From Terriglobales bacterium (GTDB lineage Bacteria; Acidobacteriota; Terriglobia; Terriglobales; Acidobacteriaceae): a stretch of DNA of 64,000 nt. Positions 9,154 to 17,907 of the stretch are shown piece after piece. The translations under genes and the position numbers were made by a program. Below the pieces are notes generated by a model. The model was given only the letters and a program-made list of their open reading frames with translations. It had not been told where the DNA came from and did no database searches. Position 1 is the stretch's first letter. Each line of letters begins with the position of its first letter. The stretch spans positions 248,001-312,000 of the forward strand of contig JAOAPE010000011.1 in the NCBI GenBank assembly GCA_025462725.1. Direction: 5' to 3'.

Positions 9154-10407
9154 ATGGATATCAAACGACCAGATAACAAGGCTCAGAAACGGCGTCGGCA
9201 GATTGTCACTGTTGGGGTAATCCTGCTTGTATTGGTGGGTGTCACCCTCGGCCTTGCGAAATTGAAACCGGCAGCGCCTTCCGTAGATGGCGGCGCGATC
9301 TGGCCTGACACGGTGAAACGTGGGCCACTCCTCCGCCAAGTGCGCGGACTCGGAACGCTTGTTCCTGTAGATATCCGATGGATCCCTGCCGAGACGGAAG
9401 CGCGAGTGGAACGCATCCGCGTACTGCCTGGTACGCAGGTGGAAGCAGACACCGTCATCATGGAATTGAGCAATCCGCAAGCCGAGCAGGAAGCGGTTGA
9501 TGCCGAGTGGCAAGTGCGAGCGGCGGAGGCGGAATACAAGAATGCGCGCGTAAAAGTGGAAGGCGATCTGATGGCGCAGCAGGCATTGGCGGCGACGGTC
9601 AGCTCTGATTACGCGAATGCGCGTCGCCAGGCAGAGACGGATGCGGAGTTGGCGAAGTTGGGCGTGATCTCCGGACTGGCGCTGAAGTCCTCTGAGGGAA
9701 GAGCGCAGGAGATGTCAACCCGGCACGAGATTGAAAAGAAGCGGATCGATATCAACACGAAGGCGATTGAGTCGCAGATGGCGGTGTCAGAGGCGAAGGT
9801 GCAAGAAATGCGTGCATTGGCCGCACTTCGACAAAAAAATCTTGCGTCATTGAAGGTACGTGCGGGCATTGCGGGAGTCTTACAGGAAGTACCAGTGCAA
9901 CAGGGACAGCGCGTGAGTCCGGGAGCGACGTTGGCGAAGGTCGCCCAACCTACGCACTTGAAGGCGGAATTGAAGATCGCCGAGACGCAGGCGAAGGACA
10001 TCCTGATCGGACAGCCGGCTTCCATCGATACGCACAATGGCGTGATCAGCGGAACGGTGATGCGGGTGGATCCTGCGGTGTTGAATGGCACGGTCACCGT
10101 GGACGTGAAGCTTGAAGGCGAGTTGCCGAAGGGCGCGCGTCCTGACTTGAGCGTGGACGGCACCATCGATTTGGAGCGGCTTGCGAACGTGCTCTACATC
10201 GGGCGTCCGGCATTCGGACAAGAGAAGAGCACGGTAGGGATGTTCAAGATCGATCCGGATGGCAAGGCCGCATCGCGAGTGTCAGTGAAGTTGGGACGTA
10301 GCTCGGTCAATGCAATCGAGGTCCTCGAGGGCTTGAAGGAAGGGGATCGAGTGATCCTTTCCGATATGTCGCGATGGGACAACGTGGACCGAATCCGATT
10401 GGAGTAA
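9154..10407 (+). CDS. Periplasmic adaptor (HlyD/MacA-like membrane-fusion protein)
   Basis: A 417-residue inner-membrane-anchored adaptor linking an ABC permease to a TolC channel. Basic N-terminus (KAQKRRR), one TM helix (about 18-36), a beta-barrel/lipoyl half (RIRVLPGTQVEADTVIMELS), a long alpha-helical hairpin rich in Ala/Glu/Lys (about 105-235), the second lipoyl half (GIAGVLQEVPVQQGQRVSPG), then the barrel and membrane-proximal domains. First gene after a sigma-54 promoter, followed by ATPase, permease, ATPase and TolC-type genes, so it most likely completes a MacAB-TolC-like tripartite exporter. The substrate is unknown. Confidence 0.88.
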   Translation: MDIKRPDNKAQKRRRQIVTVGVILLVLVGVTLGLAKLKPAAPSVDGGAIWPDTVKRGPLLRQVRGLGTLVPVDIRWIPAETEARVERIRVLPGTQVEADTVIMELSNPQAEQEAVDAEWQVRAAEAEYKNARVKVEGDLMAQQALAATVSSDYANARRQAETDAELAKLGVISGLALKSSEGRAQEMSTRHEIEKKRIDINTKAIESQMAVSEAKVQEMRALAALRQKNLASLKVRAGIAGVLQEVPVQQGQRVSPGATLAKVAQPTHLKAELKIAETQAKDILIGQPASIDTHNGVISGTVMRVDPAVLNGTVTVDVKLEGELPKGARPDLSVDGTIDLERLANVLYIGRPAFGQEKSTVGMFKIDPDGKAASRVSVKLGRSSVNAIEVLEGLKEGDRVILSDMSRWDNVDRIRLE

Positions 10408-10462
10408 CCGCAAGGGTTTCCGGGAGTAATCAGGAAGAAATTTGGAAATAACAGGAGAAAAC

Positions 10463-11161
10463 ATGAACGTCAGCCAGCCCTTGATCCGTCTTGAGAATGT
10501 TGCGAAGGTGTTTTACACCGATGAAGTCGAAACGCACGCTCTTGCGGGCATCCACCTTGACATAAAAAAAGGCGAGTACGTTTCCATCTCCGGCCCATCG
10601 GGCTGCGGCAAGTCAACACTCTTGTCGATATTGGGACTGCTTGACTCGCCCAGCGATGGCGTCTACATGCTCGGTGAGAAGCCGGTACAGGGGCTCGATT
10701 TCTCTGACCGCGCTCGCATCCGCAATCAAGAGATCGGATTCATCTTCCAGAGTTTCAACCTGATCGGCGACCTTACGGTTTACGAGAACGTGGAACTGCC
10801 GCTGACTTATCGCAACATGTCCGCGACTGAGCGGAAGGAACGCGTGCAGAACGCGCTGGAAAAAGTGGGAATGGCGCATCGCATGCGGCACTATCCTTCG
10901 CAACTATCAGGCGGTCAACAGCAGCGTGTGGCAGTGGCGCGCGCACTGGCAGGGAAGCCACTCATCCTGCTGGCGGATGAACCTACCGGAAACTTGGATT
11001 CCCGCAACGGTGAAGCGGTGATGGAACTGCTGCAACAACTGCACCGCGAGGGCGCGACCATCTGCATGGTGACGCACGACGAACGCTTCGCTCGCCACGC
11101 CGATAGGACCGTTCACATGTTCGACGGGAAGGTAGTAGAGGAGAGCGTCGAAGTCGGATAA
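10463..11161 (+). CDS. ABC transporter ATP-binding protein (MacB/LolD-like)
   Basis: A 232-residue cytoplasmic ATPase of the LolD/MacB class. Walker A GPSGCGKST (about residue 43), Q-loop in GFIFQSFN, signature LSGGQQQRVA, Walker B ILLADEPTGNLD and H-loop VTHDE are all intact. ATG 10463 is preceded by AGGAG with good spacing, which decides against the upstream TTG at 10442. It lies between the adaptor and a permease, so it is the likely motor for the permease at 11214. Confidence 0.92.
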   Translation: MNVSQPLIRLENVAKVFYTDEVETHALAGIHLDIKKGEYVSISGPSGCGKSTLLSILGLLDSPSDGVYMLGEKPVQGLDFSDRARIRNQEIGFIFQSFNLIGDLTVYENVELPLTYRNMSATERKERVQNALEKVGMAHRMRHYPSQLSGGQQQRVAVARALAGKPLILLADEPTGNLDSRNGEAVMELLQQLHREGATICMVTHDERFARHADRTVHMFDGKVVEESVEVG

Positions 11162-11185
11162 CTACTTTCTCGTTCGGCCAAACAG

Positions 11186-11201
11186 GAGCGCATTAGCGCT
11201 C
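11186..11201 (+). other. Small hairpin inside the operon
   Basis: GAGCGC-ATTA-GCGCTC, a perfect 6-bp stem with a 4-base loop, fills the gap between ATPase and permease just before the AGGGG ribosome site (11205-11209). No T-run follows, so it is not a standard terminator; a role in mRNA processing or stability is possible. Confidence 0.35.
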
Positions 11202-11213
11202 GCTAGGGGACCA

Positions 11214-13760
11214 ATGGAAACTCTGTTGCAAGACCTCCGCTACAGTTTGCGCACGTTACGTAATTCGCCCGGGTTCACCGCGGTTGCGGTGCTTACCCTG
11301 GCATTGGGTATTGGGGCAAATACCGCAATCTTCACGCTGATCAATGCGGTGATGCTGAAGATGCTTCCCGCGCAAAACGCGCAGGAGCTAGTGGTGTTGG
11401 GAGATCCCACAGCGGCACACTCGCGATCAATGGGAACGCCGACCACCGAACTTTTCTCATATCCGCTATATCGCGAGTTGCGCGACCGCAACGCTGTGTT
11501 CAGCGGCGTGATGGCGGCGGGCGAAATGCATAAGTTGAAAGTGACTCGACCTTCAGGCGAAGGAGTGACCGATGACGCGCTCGGAGCCTTGGTGAGTGGA
11601 AACTATTTCTCCGTGCTGGGCGTGAACACCCTTATTGGGCGTCCCTTGACTGATGATGACGACAAATTGCCGGGCGCTCATCCGGTGGCGGTCATTAGTT
11701 ACTCATTGTGGAAACAAAAGTTTGCTCTCAGCCCTGACGTTCTCGGGCAATCGGTACGGCTGAATGGGTATCCGTTCACAATCATTGGAGTAACCCCGCA
11801 AGGTTTCTATGGCCAAGTGGTGGGAGACGTCCAAGAAGTTTGGATCCCCATCATGATGCAAGCCCAAGTCATGCCGGGGCGCAACTGGATCACTGAATCT
11901 GCTGCGGCAGGGAACCACCAACATCCTGAAAATGTTTCATGGCTCAATGTGATGGCCAGGCTAAAACCGGGAGTCACGGTGGAAGCGGCGAAAGCGAATG
12001 TGAATCTCGTCTTCAAGCAAATGCTGGAAGGAAGCTACGGAGCCAAGCTGACTTCCGACGACTTAGCCGAAGTAAAGAAGAACACGATCGATGTTGTACC
12101 CGGTGCGCGCGGACTTTCTGAACTGCGCGGCGATTTCCAAAAGCCGCTGTACTTGCTGATGGCGATCGTGGGACTGGTGTTGTTGATTGCCTGCGTGAAT
12201 GTCGCGAACCTGTTGCTGGCTAGAGCTTCCCAGCGCAAAAGAGAAATCGCGGTGCGGTTGGCATTGGGAGCGAAGCCTAGCCGGCTTGTCCGTCAATTGC
12301 TGACCGAGAGTGTAGTGCTGGCATTCTTTGGCGGTGCGTTTGGATTGTTTGCCGCGATGTGGGGTGCGCGCGTCCTGCTGAAAGTCAGTTCTCTCGACAC
12401 AGTCAAAAATGGATTGGAAGTACAGCCGGACTTGAAAGTACTTGCATTCACTGCGGGCATATGCGTTCTCACGGGATTGATCTTCGGGTTAGTCCCAGCT
12501 TTGCGTGCGGTGCATGTTGAACTAAATTCGACTTTGAAGAGCCAGGCACAAGGAAATGGTGGTTCCGGCGGTCGGGGGTGGAACTGGGGAAAACTGCTCG
12601 TAGTGTCACAGGTCGGCCTTTCACTGCTGGTGTTGTTCGCCGCGGGGTTGCTGGTGCGGAGCCTGCGAAATCTTCAAAACCTTGATGTGGGATATAACCG
12701 CCAACACCTTGTACTGGCATCAATCGATCCGGTAGCTGCCGGTTACAACAAGGAACAGATATCTGCGTTGGTCCCTGAACTTACGCAGAAGATGGCGAGA
12801 ATCCCGGGCGTGCAAGCGGCGAGTGTCTCAGCCATGGGGTTGTTCAGCGGAATCGAAAGCGCAAACACAGTAAAGGTGGAAGGCTTTGCCGCAGCCAACG
12901 ATCGAGACAAAGTCGCATACTTTGACCGCGTGGCCCCGGACTACTTCAAGGTGCTGGGAATCCCACTGCTTCTTGGAAGAGAGATCAGCGCCCAAGATCG
13001 CGAAGGCGCACCGGTGGTCGCCGTTATCAACGAGTCGATGGCGAAGTTCTATTTCAAGAATGAAAATCCAGTGGGAAGGAAATTCTGGATCGATGATGAA
13101 GAACACCGCAACAAGCCGATCCTGGTAGTGGGCGTCGCTAAGGATGCAAGGGACAGGCAACTGCGCGGTGAAGTGCGGCGAAGATATTACCTTTCCATCA
13201 CGCAACCCGAGGACGATCTCGGTAGCGCAATCTTCGAGATCCGCACCGTCGGAGATCCTGAAGGCGTCACGAATTCGGTCAGGTCCGAACTGAAGAACTT
13301 TAATTCCGCGATTCCGATCAACAGCGTCCGCACGCTGGACTACTTGGTGGACAACAGCATCAGCAACGAGATCATCATCGCGAAGCTATCCAGTTTCTTC
13401 GGCGGACTCGCGCTGCTGCTGGCGAGCATTGGGCTGTACGGCATCATGTCCTACACGGTGAATGGCAGGACCAAAGAGATCGGTGTACGGATGGCGCTTG
13501 GTGCGCAGCGAAAGAACGTGCTGTGGCTCATCCTTCGCGAAGCGATGATCCTGGTAGTGGCGGGAATCGCAGTGGGAATCCCGGCGGCCATCGCGAGCAC
13601 GAAGTTAATATCCAGCATGTTGTATGGACTGAGCGGAAGCGATCCAGTCTCGATGGCAGCGGTGATCCTGCTTCTGGGATCGATTGCGGTCGTCGCCAGT
13701 TACATTCCAGCTCGACGTGCGACAAAAGTGGATCCGATGGTGGCATTGAGATACGAGTGA
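11214..13760 (+). CDS. ADOP-type MacB-like ABC transporter permease
   Basis: An 848-residue paralogue of the permease at 6460, with the same opening (METLLQDLRYSLRTL, then LTLALGIGANTAIF). Layout: TM1, MacB_PCD periplasmic domain, FtsX unit (about 300-420; LLLARASQRKREIAVRLALGA), second periplasmic domain, C-terminal FtsX unit (TKEIGVRMALGAQRKNVL). It sits between two ATPase genes and has no ATPase domain of its own. Probable role is tripartite export with the adaptor at 9154 and the TolC-type protein at 14480. Confidence 0.9.
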   Translation: METLLQDLRYSLRTLRNSPGFTAVAVLTLALGIGANTAIFTLINAVMLKMLPAQNAQELVVLGDPTAAHSRSMGTPTTELFSYPLYRELRDRNAVFSGVMAAGEMHKLKVTRPSGEGVTDDALGALVSGNYFSVLGVNTLIGRPLTDDDDKLPGAHPVAVISYSLWKQKFALSPDVLGQSVRLNGYPFTIIGVTPQGFYGQVVGDVQEVWIPIMMQAQVMPGRNWITESAAAGNHQHPENVSWLNVMARLKPGVTVEAAKANVNLVFKQMLEGSYGAKLTSDDLAEVKKNTIDVVPGARGLSELRGDFQKPLYLLMAIVGLVLLIACVNVANLLLARASQRKREIAVRLALGAKPSRLVRQLLTESVVLAFFGGAFGLFAAMWGARVLLKVSSLDTVKNGLEVQPDLKVLAFTAGICVLTGLIFGLVPALRAVHVELNSTLKSQAQGNGGSGGRGWNWGKLLVVSQVGLSLLVLFAAGLLVRSLRNLQNLDVGYNRQHLVLASIDPVAAGYNKEQISALVPELTQKMARIPGVQAASVSAMGLFSGIESANTVKVEGFAAANDRDKVAYFDRVAPDYFKVLGIPLLLGREISAQDREGAPVVAVINESMAKFYFKNENPVGRKFWIDDEEHRNKPILVVGVAKDARDRQLRGEVRRRYYLSITQPEDDLGSAIFEIRTVGDPEGVTNSVRSELKNFNSAIPINSVRTLDYLVDNSISNEIIIAKLSSFFGGLALLLASIGLYGIMSYTVNGRTKEIGVRMALGAQRKNVLWLILREAMILVVAGIAVGIPAAIASTKLISSMLYGLSGSDPVSMAAVILLLGSIAVVASYIPARRATKVDPMVALRYE

Positions 13761-13772
13761 GTGGGAGAACGA

Positions 13773-14480
13773 ATGATTCAGCTTAAAGGTTTAGAGAAGA
13801 CCGTGAAGACGGCGGCGGGTACAACGTGGCTGCTGCGTCGAATTGGGCTCGACATCAAAGAAGGCGAGTTCATCACCATCATGGGGCCGTCTGGGGCCGG
13901 AAAGACGACACTGCTCAGCATTCTGGGACTGATGGATGACGCATGGACGGGTGAGTTCAACTTTCTTGAACAGCAAGTGCAGAAACTCAGCCGTTCGCAG
14001 CGTGCAGAACTTAGCAAGAAAAATATTGGATTCGTCTTCCAGAGTTATCACTTGCTCGATGACCTGACGGTTTTCGAAAACATCGACCTTCCACTGTCCT
14101 ATAAAGACATCAAAAAGTCACAACGCGAGAGCATGGTGTGCGATGTGTTGGACAAGTTCCAGATCGTGGGAAAGAAAGATCTGTATCCGAATCAACTCTC
14201 CGGTGGACAGCAACAGTTGGTGGCCATTGCCCGCGCGGTGATCAACAAACCGAAAGTGGTCTTCGCGGATGAGCCCACGGGAAACCTGCATACGAACCAG
14301 GCGAGAGAGATCATGGAATTGTTCCGAACGCTGAATGATGAAGGAACAACGATCATCCAAGTGACGCACTCGGAAGCGAATGCCGCATACGGCAGCAGAA
14401 CGATCAACCTCGTGGACGGATGGCTGGTGAGTGACTCGGCGCATCCGGAGATCGGCGCGGCGGGCAAGGTGGCAGGTTAA
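13773..14480 (+). CDS. ABC transporter ATP-binding protein, second copy
   Basis: A 235-residue ATPase with Walker A GPSGAGKTT, signature LSGGQQQLVA, Walker B VVFADEPTGNLH and H-loop VTHSE. It differs from its neighbour at 10463 in having His instead of Asp at the end of the D-loop (GNLH for GNLD) and a signature ending QLVA. ATG 13773 has GGGAG five bases upstream, so it is preferred over GTG 13761. The stop TAA shares its last base with the TolC start. Two ATPases of this class in one operon suggest a pair of exporters, or a regulatory second motor. Confidence 0.88.
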   Translation: MIQLKGLEKTVKTAAGTTWLLRRIGLDIKEGEFITIMGPSGAGKTTLLSILGLMDDAWTGEFNFLEQQVQKLSRSQRAELSKKNIGFVFQSYHLLDDLTVFENIDLPLSYKDIKKSQRESMVCDVLDKFQIVGKKDLYPNQLSGGQQQLVAIARAVINKPKVVFADEPTGNLHTNQAREIMELFRTLNDEGTTIIQVTHSEANAAYGSRTINLVDGWLVSDSAHPEIGAAGKVAG

Positions 14481-16456
14481 TGATGCAGACCGGAGATTCA
14501 GGAACAGAGACAGTGAAGCAGAAAACGAGTTTCGCAGCGTCCTTGAGGAAGTGCATCGCGACTTGTCTTGTTGCGGCAACAACGGTGACGGCCAGCGGGC
14601 AGTCGCTGCGGCCGGATTATAAGAAGCCGCGTCCGCAATTCCCAACGTTCGTCGCGCCATATATCGGGCGAGAAGTCCCGGAGCCGTCGTTCAGCAATTC
14701 TCCGCGCATTGAGCAGTTGTTGAAAGACGGCAAGATCATGTTGTCACTCAGCGACGCTGTAGCGCTGGCTCTGGAAAACAACCTTGATCTCGCAATCGCG
14801 AGATACAACCTGGACATCGCCGACACAGACATTTTGCGCACGAAGGCGGGTTCATCCGCGCGTGGTGTGGCCAGCGGATTGGTGCAGGGAACACCGGGCG
14901 GCGGGGTCGGCGGATTCGGAAGCGGCGCGCCAGGAGCAGGCGCTGGCGGAACTTCCGGTGGCGCAGGCGGAGCGGGAACTGGCACCGGCGGCATTGTGCA
15001 ATCGACTATCGGCGCGGGTGCGGCTATCGAATCTTTTGATCCTGCAGTGATCTCGAGTTTCAACATTGAACACGCAGCGTTTCCGCTGGCAAATACGGTA
15101 ACTACCGGAACTGCATTGCTTCGTCAGAATTCGACCAACGGAAGTCTGGGATTTTCGCAAGCGTTTCCCACGGGAACTAGTGTGCAGATGTCGATGGATA
15201 ACACGCGGCAAACCACCAACAGTTTGTTCAGCACGTTCGTGCCGGTATTAAATTCGTCGTATAGATTCAGCTTCCGGCAGCGGTTGTTGTCCGGATTCGG
15301 CACCGGGCCAAATCGCCGTTTCATTCGTATCGCCAACAACAATCGTGAGATCACTGAGATTGGGTTTCGAAACCAGCTCATTGCCACCGTCACACAGATA
15401 CAAAACATTTACTGGGATTTGGTCAACGCGGTTGAAGACGTGAAAGTAAAAGAGCGGTCATACGGCCTCGCGAAGAAAACTCTGGAGGACAGCAAGAAGC
15501 AGGTGGAGTTGCAAGCCATCGCGCCCATCGAGGTAGAACGTTCGAAGTCCGAATCTGACAATCGTTACCAAGAATTGATTGTTGCGCAGAGCACGCTTGA
15601 GTTGCAGCAACTGCTGATGAAGAACGCGGTCACGCGGGATTTGAGCGACCCAGTGTTGGCATCCGCGCCAGTGGTCCCGACGGACACGATGACGGTCAGT
15701 GATACGGAACAAGTGGTTCCTACTCAAGATCTGATCGCCGACGCGCTGCGGGACCGGCCGGAACTGCAGCAAGCACAATACGATCTTACAAACCGCGAGA
15801 TCACTCGCAAAGCTGCGCGAAATGCCCTCTTGCCGAACTTAGACTTGGTCAGTTTCTACGGAGGCTCAGGTTTGGGCGGAGTTCAGAACCTCAATACTCC
15901 CGGAGGCGCAGGCACGCTGATCCCGACAACGGGATTGTGGGATGTGCTGGGCCGCACATTCAACAACACTTCTCCAGACTATTCGATCGGTTTCAGCCTA
16001 AGCATCCCTTTGCGCAACCGCTCAGCTCAAGCGGACCAAGTGCGATCGGAACTGGAGTATCGGCAGGCGCAACTCCGATTGAAGCAATTGCAAAACCAGA
16101 TCGGGATTGAAGTGCGCAATGCGCAGTTCGCATTGCGACAAAATCGTGCGCGAGTAGATGCAGCCCGCAAAGCGCGAGACCTTTCGCAGCGCGCATTCGA
16201 TATCGAGCAGAAGAAATTTCAGCTGGGCGCATCCACAGGCTTGCTTGTTCTGCAGGCAGGCAGGGACTTCGCCGTGGCGTCGTCAAACTTAGTGGCCGCG
16301 ACCACTACTTATGAGAAGTCGCGCGTAGAACTTGATCGCGCGATCGGCGCAACGCTTGTGCGAAACGGCATCAGCCTTCAAGACACTGAAGCGGGCGTGG
16401 TGAAAGCACAGCCGCAGATACCAGGACTGACCCAACGGGTAGAAACCCCTAGATAG
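14480..16456 (+). CDS. TolC-family outer-membrane channel protein
   Basis: A 658-residue outer-membrane factor. Signal-like segment near residues 25-40, then two OEP repeats. The first (SLSDAVALALENNLDLAIARYN) is interrupted after about residue 130 by a Gly/Ala-rich insertion of some 45 residues. Long coiled-coil helices follow (for example LRLKQLQNQIGIEVRNAQFA) and a second repeat ends LVAATTTYEKSRVELDRAIG. It gives the outer-membrane exit for the adaptor/permease genes upstream. At 658 residues it is longer than E. coli TolC (about 490), owing to the insertion and extended N-terminus. Confidence 0.88.
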   Translation: MMQTGDSGTETVKQKTSFAASLRKCIATCLVAATTVTASGQSLRPDYKKPRPQFPTFVAPYIGREVPEPSFSNSPRIEQLLKDGKIMLSLSDAVALALENNLDLAIARYNLDIADTDILRTKAGSSARGVASGLVQGTPGGGVGGFGSGAPGAGAGGTSGGAGGAGTGTGGIVQSTIGAGAAIESFDPAVISSFNIEHAAFPLANTVTTGTALLRQNSTNGSLGFSQAFPTGTSVQMSMDNTRQTTNSLFSTFVPVLNSSYRFSFRQRLLSGFGTGPNRRFIRIANNNREITEIGFRNQLIATVTQIQNIYWDLVNAVEDVKVKERSYGLAKKTLEDSKKQVELQAIAPIEVERSKSESDNRYQELIVAQSTLELQQLLMKNAVTRDLSDPVLASAPVVPTDTMTVSDTEQVVPTQDLIADALRDRPELQQAQYDLTNREITRKAARNALLPNLDLVSFYGGSGLGGVQNLNTPGGAGTLIPTTGLWDVLGRTFNNTSPDYSIGFSLSIPLRNRSAQADQVRSELEYRQAQLRLKQLQNQIGIEVRNAQFALRQNRARVDAARKARDLSQRAFDIEQKKFQLGASTGLLVLQAGRDFAVASSNLVAATTTYEKSRVELDRAIGATLVRNGISLQDTEAGVVKAQPQIPGLTQRVETPR

Positions 16457-16466
16457 AGACGGAAAA

Positions 16467-17897
16467 GTGACGGAAGCAGTTGCACAATCGGGCGTTGAGC
16501 GGCGTGTACAATCAGGCGCAGATATGCCCTCAAGCCTAAGTTTTCCCGCGCAAATACTCGTCGCAGACGATCAGGCGGACGTGCGTGAAGCGTTGCGCCT
16601 GTTGCTGAAAAGCGAAGGCTATGCAATCGAAGCTGTGGAGACGCCAGCCGCGGCGCTCGAGGCGTTGCAGCGTCGCGATTTCGATGTAGTACTCATTGAC
16701 CTCAACTACAGCCGTGACACTACATCCGGCGAAGAGGGATTGGACCTGCTGTCGCGCATTCAAGCAATCGACAGCGGACTAGCTGTGGTCGTGATGACTG
16801 CATGGGGCAGCGTGGAGATCGCCGTAGAAGCGATGCGACGCGGCGCGCGCGATTTCGTCCAGAAGCCGTGGGACAATCCGCGACTTCTCAGCATCCTGCG
16901 CACGCAAGTGGAACTCAATCGCGCATTGCGCAATGCGCAAAAGCTGGAAGCAGAGAACAGGCTGCTGCGTGCGCAAGGGCGTCCAACGTTTATTGCAGAA
17001 GCGAAGTCCATGCAGCCGGTGCTTGACCTGATCACGCGCGTGGGACCAAGCGGCGCAAACATCCTGATCACGGGTGAACACGGGACAGGCAAAGAAGTGG
17101 TCGCGCAAACATTACATGCGCTTTCGGCGCGCGCGCCAAAGACGATGGTCACCGTGAACACGGGTGGGCTTCCGGAAGGCACATTCGAAAGCGAACTCTT
17201 CGGTCACGTGAAAGGCGCCTTCACTGACGCGCGCATGGACCGTGTAGGAAGGTTCGAGTTAGCCGATGGCGGAACACTTTTCCTGGACGAGATTGCAAAC
17301 GTCCCGATGAAGCAGCAGGCGAAGCTTTTGCGCGTTTTGGAAACGGGCGAGATGGAGCGCGTAGGTTCTTCGCGTACGCGGAAGGTGGATGTCCGTGTGC
17401 TATCCGCGACCAATGCCGATCTAAAAATTGAAAGTGCAGAGGGCCGCTTTCGCACAGACCTGCTGTTCCGGTTGAACACCATCGAGTTGCACATTCCGCC
17501 GCTGCGCGAGCGCAAAGAAGATATCCCGCTGCTCGCAGCGCATTTTCTCAAGCTGTATGGCAATCGTTACCGCAAGCCTGCCGCGAGGTTTGACAATGCG
17601 GCATTGCAGTTAATGAATGAATACTACTGGCCGGGCAACGTGCGTGAGATCGATCACGCAGTTGAACGAGCTGTGCTGATGAGCCAGGGAGAAGTGATCC
17701 GCTCGAGCGACCTTGGATTGTCAATGGAACGTTCCGGCGCAACGGGCTCGATCGACGAGATGAGCCTGGAAGAAGTGGAATGTCTGCTCATTAAGAAGAC
17801 GTTGACCCGGCACACGGGCAACATCAGTCACGCTGCAGAGGCGCTCGGATTGAGCCGAAGCGCTCTGTATCGTCGAATCCAAAAGTACGGGTTGTGA
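16467..17897 (+). CDS. NtrC-class sigma-54 response regulator with GAFTDA motif
   Basis: A 476-residue activator: receiver (about 28-150), AAA+ ATPase (about 170-400) and Fis-type HTH (HAAEALGLSRSALYRRIQ). The receiver has the Asp pair (ADDQ), acceptor Asp in VLIDLNYS and Lys in QKPWD, with an unusual loop after the acceptor (NYSRDTTSGEEG). In the AAA+ domain Walker A reads GEHGTGKE, Walker B LFLDEI, and the sigma-54-contacting loop reads GAFTDA where GAFTGA is the rule. With kinase and phosphatase genes downstream and two sigma-54 promoters upstream it is the likely activator of this export locus. ATG 16524 is an alternative start. Confidence 0.9.
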   Translation: MTEAVAQSGVERRVQSGADMPSSLSFPAQILVADDQADVREALRLLLKSEGYAIEAVETPAAALEALQRRDFDVVLIDLNYSRDTTSGEEGLDLLSRIQAIDSGLAVVVMTAWGSVEIAVEAMRRGARDFVQKPWDNPRLLSILRTQVELNRALRNAQKLEAENRLLRAQGRPTFIAEAKSMQPVLDLITRVGPSGANILITGEHGTGKEVVAQTLHALSARAPKTMVTVNTGGLPEGTFESELFGHVKGAFTDARMDRVGRFELADGGTLFLDEIANVPMKQQAKLLRVLETGEMERVGSSRTRKVDVRVLSATNADLKIESAEGRFRTDLLFRLNTIELHIPPLRERKEDIPLLAAHFLKLYGNRYRKPAARFDNAALQLMNEYYWPGNVREIDHAVERAVLMSQGEVIRSSDLGLSMERSGATGSIDEMSLEEVECLLIKKTLTRHTGNISHAAEALGLSRSALYRRIQKYGL

Positions 17898-17907
17898 GGG
17901 CCGAACC

